DNA of 64,000 nt from Hahellaceae bacterium (lineage in GTDB: Bacteria > Pseudomonadota > Gammaproteobacteria > Pseudomonadales > Oleiphilaceae), in contig JADJWY010000005.1 in the NCBI GenBank assembly GCA_016716085.1, forward strand, positions 434,001-498,000, in the 5' to 3' direction. Made by a program: the position numbers and the translations under genes. The notes below the pieces were generated by a model. The model was given only the letters and a program-made list of their open reading frames with translations. It ran no database searches and was not told the origin of the DNA. Shown here piece after piece: positions 9,107 to 16,079 of the stretch (the stretch's first letter is position 1; every line of letters starts with the position of its first letter).

Positions 9107-11524
9107 GTGTTGAAGCCCTCCGGTAAACAGCTAAGCTTAATGGATTACCCGCCCTTCAGGATCGGACCGACTGCTGTGCTCATTGTGCTAACAGGCAATC
9201 TTGAACGCCACGCCGGGCTGCTTGAGCAGCTGCGGGAGCAGGCGCTTTCTGTCCAGTGCTTTACCACAGTCCCTGAAATTCAGCAGTGGCTGGAGGTCAA
9301 CCATGAGCCGAGTGGGGTGATCGTCGACTGTCTTGACCGTCGCTTTGAAAATTTTCTGATCCGCTTTACCCTGCAGCACACCGACATTCCCACCCTGCTT
9401 CTGACAGACCAACCGGAACCGCAACAACGTTTGCGTCTGCGCGCATTCACCAGCCGGGTCGCCCTGCAGGAATCGACGGGGGGCTACGGCAGGATTCTAT
9501 TTGTTGACGACTCCAATACCGTTCGCTCCACGTATCGCAAGACTCTTGAAGGAGACGGCTTTACCGTCGACATCGCTGAGAATGCGCGCTCCGGGTTAGA
9601 AATGGCCTTGCATGGCAATTATGATCTGGCAATTATTGACTACTATATGCCGGATCATAGTGGCGCCGAACTGTGCCGGCAGATGGGCGAGCACGAGGAA
9701 ACCTCTGAACTGGTCAGAGCCATTCTGACCGCCCAGTACAATCCGAAAATTGTTGACGAATGCCTGCGCGCGGGCGCACGCGAGTGCATGTTCAAGAATG
9801 AATCGAAGGGACTTTTCCTCTCACGGGTACGCGCCCTGCACCGTTCCGTACAGCGCCGGATTCAGGTCGACCGGGAACGGACACGACTGATCGGCCTGCT
9901 GCATTCGGTTCCTGAAGGGGTTTACGGCGTTACGCCGGATGGTAGCATTCAGTTCGTCAACCCGGCCACCGTCAAATTGCTGGGACGCAGCGTCGTAGAC
10001 CTTCTGGGCCGTCGACCTCACGAATGCGTTCATCCGGTCGATGCCGGTGGCCAGCCCACCACCGAGGACCTGTGTTTTTTGCAGCAGGCGTACCTGTTGG
10101 AAGACGAGTTGCGGGAATGGCGCACCCTCTTCACGCGCGCGGATGGTTCGCTATTTTTGGTCGAGTGCAACGTCACACCACTGGGAGGAGAAGGTCGTAA
10201 TGAGGGGTCTGTCGTCGTATTCCGGGACATTTCAGAACAACAGCGATTGGAGCAAAACTGGCAATGGCAGCTCAACCACGACCACCTCACCGGGTTGCTC
10301 AACCGCACCGCCTTCGAAGAGTTGCTGCAGCGGGATATCAGCTACCTCAAACGCCAGCAACGGGCGAAGCATCCATCGTTACTTTTATTTATCGACCTTG
10401 ATAAATTCAAGCATATCAATGACGAGCTTGGCCATGCCGCAGGTGACCAGCTCCTTATCACCCTCGCCGAGCAACTTAAGAGCCATGCGCGTGAAAGTGA
10501 TCACCTGTCGCGCCTGGCCGGGGACGAATTCGCCATCCTTCTGACCGGTGTCGAGCGGGATAAAGCCCTGAGCCTGATGGAAAAGTACCGAACGATTTTC
10601 GAGCAGACCTGTCTCGACTGGGAGGGACAGCAGTACCAAATTACCGGCTCAATCGGCGGGTTACTGCTGGATGAAACGGTCGAATCACTGACCGATAGCC
10701 TCGCTAAAGCTGACAATGCCTGCCAGCAAGCCAAACAAAAAGGACGCAATCAGTGCGTGCTCTATACCGAATCTCAGGATTTACCCTCATTACAGGGCGA
10801 TTGGCAGCTGCGATTACAGACTGCTTTGTCGGAGTCACGCTTCATGCTCCTATCCCAGCCAATTTTCAGTACTCACGAGCAAATACACGCCGCCGGGGAG
10901 GAGTGCTTCGCCCGACTGGTTGAAGGCAACGCCTTGCTGACACCCTCGTTATTCATGTCCAAAGCACAACGTTATGGCCTGGCGGCTGACATCGACAACT
11001 GGGTGATTCAACGGCTGATCACGCATTGCAAAAGCTCACCGCTTCCTCCCCGCCATTGGGTAGGGCTGAATCTCAGTATCGACTCGATTGCCGAAGAAGA
11101 CTTCGTGGAGCGTCTGGCCACATTGTGGCAAACCACCGACCTGCTTCCGGCCTGCCTCACCGTTGAGATCAGTGAGTCCGAGCTCTTCAAGTTACCCACC
11201 TGGAAGAAGCGCCTGCTGGAACTCAAAAAGGCGGGGTTCAACATTGCCCTCGATCATTTCGGAATGAACACGAATTCGTTGTTAAACCTGCCCCACCTGC
11301 CCGTTGACATGATCAAGCTGGACTCTTCACTGACCCGTACACTGGCCACCGATATCGCCCCACGCCATCTGATTGATGCCATCGTCGCAACGGCGAGACA
11401 AAGCGGCATCACAACGGTTGCCTGTCATATTGAGAGTGCTACTGAGCTAGACCTGGTTCAGGCGCGCGGCGTGGATCTGGTGCAAGGCTATCTGTTTGCC
11501 AAGCCGAGCCCGCTGGGGGAATGA
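9107..11524 (+). CDS. REC-PAS-GGDEF-EAL signalling protein, EAL domain degenerate
   Basis: 805 residues from a GTG. A first receiver-like domain (20-120) lacks a usable acidic pocket. A second receiver domain (128-245) has DD134-135 and phosphoacceptor Asp178 (IIDYYMPDHSG). A PAS domain follows (265-385), then GGDEF (386-540) with AGDEF at 471-475 and a canonical inhibition site RESD at 462-465. In the C-terminal EAL fold the name motif is replaced by EEC (GEECFARL) and the DDFG motif by DHFG, so phosphodiesterase activity is doubtful. Start choice is uncertain: GTG 9107 and ATG 9140 both have weak ribosome-binding sites. It probably listens to a histidine kinase; the neighbouring hybrid kinase at 4607 is an obvious but unproven candidate. 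Confidence 0.9.
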   Translation: MLKPSGKQLSLMDYPPFRIGPTAVLIVLTGNLERHAGLLEQLREQALSVQCFTTVPEIQQWLEVNHEPSGVIVDCLDRRFENFLIRFTLQHTDIPTLLLTDQPEPQQRLRLRAFTSRVALQESTGGYGRILFVDDSNTVRSTYRKTLEGDGFTVDIAENARSGLEMALHGNYDLAIIDYYMPDHSGAELCRQMGEHEETSELVRAILTAQYNPKIVDECLRAGARECMFKNESKGLFLSRVRALHRSVQRRIQVDRERTRLIGLLHSVPEGVYGVTPDGSIQFVNPATVKLLGRSVVDLLGRRPHECVHPVDAGGQPTTEDLCFLQQAYLLEDELREWRTLFTRADGSLFLVECNVTPLGGEGRNEGSVVVFRDISEQQRLEQNWQWQLNHDHLTGLLNRTAFEELLQRDISYLKRQQRAKHPSLLLFIDLDKFKHINDELGHAAGDQLLITLAEQLKSHARESDHLSRLAGDEFAILLTGVERDKALSLMEKYRTIFEQTCLDWEGQQYQITGSIGGLLLDETVESLTDSLAKADNACQQAKQKGRNQCVLYTESQDLPSLQGDWQLRLQTALSESRFMLLSQPIFSTHEQIHAAGEECFARLVEGNALLTPSLFMSKAQRYGLAADIDNWVIQRLITHCKSSPLPPRHWVGLNLSIDSIAEEDFVERLATLWQTTDLLPACLTVEISESELFKLPTWKKRLLELKKAGFNIALDHFGMNTNSLLNLPHLPVDMIKLDSSLTRTLATDIAPRHLIDAIVATARQSGITTVACHIESATELDLVQARGVDLVQGYLFAKPSPLGE

Positions 11525-11543
11525 GGGACTGTATTGACGGGTT

Positions 11544-11915
11544 TCAAACAGTGTATGGAATCCGCACACCCGGCTCGCCAGGCGGGAAATCCTTAACATT
11601 TCGGGTAACAAGAAGTGCATTTTTAACGTGCGCACTGGCCCAAATGATTGCATCTGGTAGACGGATTCGGTTGTTTCGTCGAATACCAACCGCTCGCTCC
11701 GCCACATCTTGATTAATCACCACTTGTTCAAAAGTGGCCAGAAATTTTCTAACCACAGTCTCGTTCTCTTTTTGAACCCCGACCATCACCTCCATCCAGG
11801 TAATCGGGCTGATAAAACGCTGCTCATAGCGCAAAAGCTCCTCACGCGCTTTTTCCACACCGTTAAGGTAGTCAATCAGGATATTGGTATCAAAAAGTGC
11901 CTTCATGAATCCCAT
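11544..11915 (-). CDS. vapC: PIN-domain ribonuclease toxin (VapC type)
   Basis: 123 residues with the PIN-fold order of acidic residues: FDTNILIDYLNG at the N-terminus, a central Glu (WMEVMVG), and LPDAIIWASA near residue 90, then a late Asn/Asp pair (VTRNVKDFPP). All four metal-binding positions appear to be present. The family cleaves tRNA or rRNA. The gene starts inside the 3' end of the antitoxin gene (13-base overlap), the usual coupling for such pairs. It is convergent with the GGDEF-EAL gene, ending 19 bases away. Confidence 0.9.
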   Translation of the reverse strand: MGFMKALFDTNILIDYLNGVEKAREELLRYEQRFISPITWMEVMVGVQKENETVVRKFLATFEQVVINQDVAERAVGIRRNNRIRLPDAIIWASAHVKNALLVTRNVKDFPPGEPGVRIPYTV

Positions 11916-12124
11916 TCGGCCCTTAGATTCTGTTGATAGGCGATAGCATCGACTGGCTGGTCCCGAAGAATACCAAACGCATCCATGGTTGCATCCTTCT
12001 GATGACGCTGCAGATACTCTGCTACCGCTCGACGAACCAGCTCGGCCCTGGACAAATTGGACTGTTCACTGAGGGTTCTCAGTACTTCAATCTGCTCTTC
12101 AGGCAGGTCGATGATCGTTCTCAC
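11903..12124 (-). CDS. vapB: Ribbon-helix-helix antitoxin (VapB/CopG type)
   Basis: 73 residues starting at GTG with CGGAG 8 bases upstream. The N-terminal strand RTIIDLPEEQIEVL and the helix pair that follows (SNLSRAELVRRAVAEYL) are a typical ribbon-helix-helix DNA-binding domain. The C-terminal 25 residues (FGILRDQPVDAIAYQQNL) are the kind of tail that wraps the PIN toxin. The protein should repress its own operon through the palindrome at 12135-12162 and neutralise the toxin encoded immediately downstream. Confidence 0.9.
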   Translation of the reverse strand: MRTIIDLPEEQIEVLRTLSEQSNLSRAELVRRAVAEYLQRHQKDATMDAFGILRDQPVDAIAYQQNLRAEWDS

Positions 12125-12134
12125 ACAGCGACTC

Positions 12135-12181
12135 CGATATATGATAACGTCATCATATATCGCACTGGTATTCTATTGCAA
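12135..12181 (-). promoter_or_regulatory. vapBC promoter with perfect operator palindrome
   Basis: CGATATATGAT (12135-12145) and ATCATATATCG (12152-12162) are perfect 11-base arms around a 6-base spacer. On the minus strand TTGCAA (12176-12181) and TATGAT (12152-12157) are separated by 18 bases and form a sigma-70 type promoter. The -10 box lies inside one operator arm, so antitoxin binding would block RNA polymerase. The palindrome is direct; regulation is inferred. Confidence 0.75.
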
Positions 12182-12211
12182 CGACCGGCCTCGGATGCCC
12201 ACGCCCCACTC

Positions 12212-12856
12212 TCAACGCCGACGCGCAAGCCAGGCACGCACCCCAGCAATGATCATCGGAAGCACCGAAATAAGAATGATGCCAAACATCAGCAGGGTAA
12301 AGTTCTTGCGGACTTCCGGCAGCTCCCCGAAAAAATAGCCCGCGTAGACGAACAGAAGTACCCACAACAACGCGCCGACGAAATTCAGTACCATGAAGTG
12401 GCGATGTGACATGCTGCTCATGCCTGCGACGAACGGTGCGAAAGTGCGCACGATGGGAATAAAGCGGGTCAGAATAACCGTCAATGCGCCATGTTTTTCG
12501 TAGAAGGTATGGGTTTTAGCCAGGTAATCCTGGCGAAAAATGCGCGAATTGGGTCGCGTAAACAGATGCTCTCCGAAAAAATGACCTACGGCGTAGTTCA
12601 CCGTATTTCCCAGTATGGCTGCTGCAATCATCAGCGCCACCAGGGTGTGCACATTCAGGACGGTCCCGACAGTCAGCGCGCCCGCAGCAAATAGCAGTGA
12701 ATCGCCCGGCAGAAAAGGTGTCACGACCAGCCCGGTTTCACAAAATACGATCAGGAAAAGGATCAGATAAACCAGCGTTCCGTATTCATTAATTAACACC
12801 TGGAGGTGCTGATCAACATGCAGAATGAAATCAATGACAAGGGCAATCAACTCCAT
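12212..12856 (-). CDS. DedA-family inner-membrane protein
   Basis: 214 residues and about five membrane segments. DedA (SNARE-associated/VTT domain) motifs are plain: ETGLVVTPFLPGDSLLFAAG near the start, then a conserved RFIPIVRTFAPFVAG loop and a C-terminal run of hydrophobic helices ending in a basic tail. Family members are proposed undecaprenyl-phosphate or phospholipid flippases needed for envelope homeostasis. The start at 12856 is chosen because GGAG lies six bases upstream and the product then begins MELIALV; a longer frame back to 12979 would run into the DUF484 gene and has no family support. It is 119 bases downstream of the DUF484 gene. Confidence 0.92.
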   Translation of the reverse strand: MELIALVIDFILHVDQHLQVLINEYGTLVYLILFLIVFCETGLVVTPFLPGDSLLFAAGALTVGTVLNVHTLVALMIAAAILGNTVNYAVGHFFGEHLFTRPNSRIFRQDYLAKTHTFYEKHGALTVILTRFIPIVRTFAPFVAGMSSMSHRHFMVLNFVGALLWVLLFVYAGYFFGELPEVRKNFTLLMFGIILISVLPMIIAGVRAWLARRR

Positions 12857-12975
12857 GGAAATCTCCGAGGGGGGGAACAACAGCGACTCATTCGAAGAGC
12901 CGCCAAGGCTACCATGGCAGAAGGATTTCCAGCTACAGCAGATCTGGCCCGGTAAGGAAATGCGGGCGGGACGTC

Positions 12976-13713
12976 TCAAACATCCTGCAAATCAGCACCC
13001 AATTTACGCGACCGTTCTTCTCGTGCCATCAGGATGGGCAGGATGCGTCCGAGAAAATCGCTGATGTATGACAGAAACAGCGAGCCCATGGTGCTCTCGA
13101 AGTAGTCCTTGCGGCGGCTGCCAATACTGAGCATTCCCAGCACATTACCTTTGCGCAATGCGATCACGGCAGCCGAGGCAACGTCGCGGGCATTTTTATG
13201 GAACAGCAGATCCGCCTTTTCCGGGGGGAGCGGACCGCAGATCGCTTTGTGATGGTCTGGCAGGTCACCGAGAATGCGACGTCCCATTTCTTCGGAGATC
13301 ATGGGTACATTGCACTGCGGATAGCGTTCACGGCTTCCGAATAGCAACAAACTGCAAAAATCGACGGTAAAGTCTTCGAGGAAACTGTCTTCCAGCACGA
13401 TCACCACTTCATCCAGTGATTGTGCCTCGACCAGATTGAGCAACAGGCGCTTACTCTTTTCAAAAAAACGGTCGTTCTGACGCGCCGTTTCAATCAGATC
13501 AAATAATTGGGTCTGGTAATTATCCCGCTGCTCACGGAACAGGTTGAGCTGTCGCTCCACCAGGGAGATGGCCGAGCCGGAGGCATGAGGCACACTCATC
13601 TCGCCCAGCAACTCGTCTCGTCCAATAAAAAAATCAGGGTGGCTTTTTAAATACGCCTCAACGTCCTCTGCCCGAATATCCGCCTTTTCTTGTACTTGTA
13701 CAGGCTTCTTCAT
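12976..13713 (-). CDS. DUF484 family protein (GAF-like)
   Basis: 245 residues. The N-terminus ADIRAEDVEAYLKSHPDFF is the hallmark of DUF484, followed by a coiled-coil (SLVERQLNLFREQRDNYQ) and a GAF-like C-terminal half. The function is unknown; in pseudomonads the gene usually sits between dapF and xerC. Here it directly follows dapF (12 bases) but is followed by dedA rather than a recombinase gene. The ATG at 13713 is preferred over TTG 13719 because GAGG is seven bases before it. Confidence 0.9.
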   Translation of the reverse strand: MKKPVQVQEKADIRAEDVEAYLKSHPDFFIGRDELLGEMSVPHASGSAISLVERQLNLFREQRDNYQTQLFDLIETARQNDRFFEKSKRLLLNLVEAQSLDEVVIVLEDSFLEDFTVDFCSLLLFGSRERYPQCNVPMISEEMGRRILGDLPDHHKAICGPLPPEKADLLFHKNARDVASAAVIALRKGNVLGMLSIGSRRKDYFESTMGSLFLSYISDFLGRILPILMAREERSRKLGADLQDV

Positions 13714-13725
13714 GCTCAAACCTCG

Positions 13726-14556
13726 TTAGATTCGGACTTGCCCCTCATAGACCCGAGTGGCTGGTCCAGTCATCATGACGGGCTGTCCTTCTCCGTCCCA
13801 TGCTATTTTCAAATTACCACCGGGCAGCTTGATTTCAACTTCTGCATCCAGCTTGCCCAGCAATCGCCCATACACCATCGCCGCACAGGCGCCAGTGCCA
13901 CAGGCCAGGGTTTCGCCCACGCCACGCTCAAAGACACGCAGGCGAGCAAAGTTGCGGTTCACAATCTGCAGGAATCCGATATTGGCCTTACGCGGAAAAC
14001 GCGGGTGCGCTTCCAGCAAAGGCCCCAATGTTGCAACCGGTGCCGACTGCACGTCATCGACCAGCAGAACACCGTGTGGATTACCCATCGAAACGGCACC
14101 CAGCTGCCAAATTTTACCTTCAACCTCAACATCATAGGTGATGTTCCGGTTTTCTGCGACAAAGGGAATATCGACCGGCTCCAACCAGGGCACATCCATG
14201 TTGACGCACACCCAGCCATCTTTGAGCACGTTCAGCTCGATCATACCTTTGGCGGTTTCCACCCGAATGACCCGTTTATTGGTCAGACGATGGTCGCGTA
14301 CATAACGGGCGAAGCAGCGCGCGCCATTACCACACTGCTCCACTTCTGAGCCATCGGCATTGAAGATGCGGTAGCGAAAATCCGCATCGGGCAAACCCGG
14401 TGGCTCGACGATCAGCAGCTGATCAAAACCGATCCCCATGTGCCGGTCCGCCAGCCGCTTGATCTGCTCGGGACGAAAATGCGCATGCTGGGAGATGAGA
14501 TCCACCACCATGAAATCATTGCCGAGCCCGTGCATTTTAGTGAATTTAACGATCAC
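13726..14556 (-). CDS. dapF: Diaminopimelate epimerase
   Basis: Converts LL- to meso-diaminopimelate for lysine and peptidoglycan synthesis. 276 residues, the family length. Both catalytic cysteines are in their signatures: CGNGARCFARYV in the first half and CGTGACAAMVYG in the second. The family start KFTKMHGLGNDFMVVD is clear. The GTG at 14556 is chosen because it gives the standard N-terminus and overlaps the lysA stop as GTGA, indicating translational coupling; an upstream in-frame ATG would lie deep in lysA. Operon order is lptM-lysA-dapF-DUF484. Confidence 0.97.
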   Translation of the reverse strand: MIVKFTKMHGLGNDFMVVDLISQHAHFRPEQIKRLADRHMGIGFDQLLIVEPPGLPDADFRYRIFNADGSEVEQCGNGARCFARYVRDHRLTNKRVIRVETAKGMIELNVLKDGWVCVNMDVPWLEPVDIPFVAENRNITYDVEVEGKIWQLGAVSMGNPHGVLLVDDVQSAPVATLGPLLEAHPRFPRKANIGFLQIVNRNFARLRVFERGVGETLACGTGACAAMVYGRLLGKLDAEVEIKLPGGNLKIAWDGEGQPVMMTGPATRVYEGQVRI

Positions 14557-15830
14557 GCAGCGGAACCCCCGGACGCAGCACCCGCGGGCAGGCACTGCTC
14601 AAGCGACAGCAGGTCATCGTATGTCTCGCGGCGGCGCACGACATGCACCTGATCGCCATCGACCATCACTTCGGTCGCTCGCGGACGGGTGTTGTAGTTG
14701 GAACTCATGACAAAGCCATAGGCGCCCGCCGAGCGGACGGCCAACAGGTCACCGGGCAGCAGGTTCAGGCGTCGATCCTTGCCCAGGAAGTCGCCGGTTT
14801 CACAGACCGGGCCGACGATATCGAAATGCGCGTCGACACCATCTTCTCGCGGAGCGACCGGAATAATTTTCATCCAGGAGCTGTAAAGCGCCGGACGAAT
14901 CAGGTCGTTCATGGCTGCATCAATCACCGCGAAATGTTTGTGACCGGTGTCCTTAAGGAATTCGACCCGCGTGACCAGAATGCCTGCATTCGCTGCAATC
15001 GAGCGCCCCGGTTCCAGAATCAGGGAAAGGCCCGTGTCCTTCAGGCGCGCCGTGACCCGACTCAGGTAATCACTCGGATGCGGAGGCGTTTCTTCGTTGT
15101 AGGTCACGCCCAGACCGCCGCCCAGATCAATATGCTTGAGGGTAATGCCTTCTTCCGCCAGCGCCGACACCATACCCAAAACGCGCTCAAGGGCATCCAT
15201 GAAGGGGTCCAGCTTGGTTAACTGCGAACCGATATGGCAGTCGATCCCGGTAATTTCCAGACAGGATGCTTTCGCTGCACGACGGTAGAGTTCAAAGGCT
15301 GCTTCGACCGACACACCGAACTTGTTTTCTTTCAGGCCAGTGGAGATATAGGGATGGGTTTCCGCATCGACATCGGGGTTCACCCGAATGGAAATGGCTG
15401 CCCGCTTGCCGATCCGCGAGGCAACGGCCACGATGCGGTCCAGTTCCGGTTCGGATTCGACGTTAAAGCAGTGAACACCGACTTCCAGTGCTCGCTGGAT
15501 TTCGTCTTCTAATTTGCCGACACCACTGAACACTACCCGTGCAGGGTCTCCTCCGGCAGCCAGAACCCGCTCCAGTTCACCCTGTGACACGATATCAAAG
15601 CCTGCACCCAGTCTGGCCAGCACATTCAGTACCCCCAAATTGGAGTTGGCTTTGACCGCATAACAGATCATACCGGGATAGTTGCCCAGTGCCGACTGGT
15701 AGGCGTTGTAGTGCCGTTCCAGCGTTGCACGGCTGTAAACATAGCAGGGCGTGCCGAATCGGGCCGCGATGTCGGCCACGGCAACGTTTTCGGCAAACAG
15801 GTGTTGGCCTTGGTACTGAAAGTAATCCAT
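14553..15830 (-). CDS. lysA: Diaminopimelate decarboxylase
   Basis: PLP-dependent last step of lysine synthesis, 425 residues. The PLP lysine sits in CYAVKANSNLGVL, the glycine-rich phosphate loop is HIDLGGGLGVTY, and the catalytic cysteine motif is CETGDFLGKDR; YGFVMSSNYN near the end is also conserved. AGAGGA lies 11 bases before the ATG. The gene is 51 bases after lptM and overlaps dapF by four bases, so lysine synthesis and epimerisation of its substrate are co-expressed. Confidence 0.98.
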   Translation of the reverse strand: MDYFQYQGQHLFAENVAVADIAARFGTPCYVYSRATLERHYNAYQSALGNYPGMICYAVKANSNLGVLNVLARLGAGFDIVSQGELERVLAAGGDPARVVFSGVGKLEDEIQRALEVGVHCFNVESEPELDRIVAVASRIGKRAAISIRVNPDVDAETHPYISTGLKENKFGVSVEAAFELYRRAAKASCLEITGIDCHIGSQLTKLDPFMDALERVLGMVSALAEEGITLKHIDLGGGLGVTYNEETPPHPSDYLSRVTARLKDTGLSLILEPGRSIAANAGILVTRVEFLKDTGHKHFAVIDAAMNDLIRPALYSSWMKIIPVAPREDGVDAHFDIVGPVCETGDFLGKDRRLNLLPGDLLAVRSAGAYGFVMSSNYNTRPRATEVMVDGDQVHVVRRRETYDDLLSLEQCLPAGAASGGSAA

Positions 15831-15881
15831 GTGAGCGTGGTATCCTCTGTGTTTCGACCGTTCCGATCGGGATGGCGCGTA

Positions 15882-16010
15882 TCAGGATGCTACGGATACG
15901 GATGACGTTGACGCGAACACGGCGGGCTCGGTACTGAGAGGCCCTTTCTGTCCGCAGGACATCAAACTGATCACGCTTGCCGCAAGCCAAGCCAGCAAAA
16001 TCGGACGCAC
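15882..16010 (-). CDS. lptM: LptM (YifL-type) small lipoprotein
   Basis: A 42-residue product starting at GTG with GGAG about eight bases upstream. The signal peptide MRPILLAWLAASVISL leads into the lipobox LMSC, and the mature lipoprotein begins CGQKGPL, the invariant signature of the LptM/YifL family. Known members help the LptD translocon assemble and oxidise its disulfides in the outer membrane. The rest is a short Ser/Thr/Val-rich tail. Its position just before lysA-dapF is conserved in gammaproteobacteria, which strengthens the call. Confidence 0.93.
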   Translation of the reverse strand: MRPILLAWLAASVISLMSCGQKGPLSTEPAVFASTSSVSVAS

Positions 16011-16034
16011 GGTGAAATCTCCGCAAATTCAGCC

Positions 16035-16062
16035 AGTATAACGAACGTCAGGGCGCAGGCAA
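16035..16062 (-). promoter_or_regulatory. Probable sigma-70 promoter for lptM-lysA-dapF
   Basis: On the minus strand TTGCCT (16057-16062) and TATACT (16035-16040) are separated by 16 bases. Transcription would start near 16028, leaving a leader of about 18 bases before the lptM GTG. Read directly from sequence; not experimentally supported. Confidence 0.6.
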
Positions 16063-16079
16063 ATAAGAACTGATCGCGG

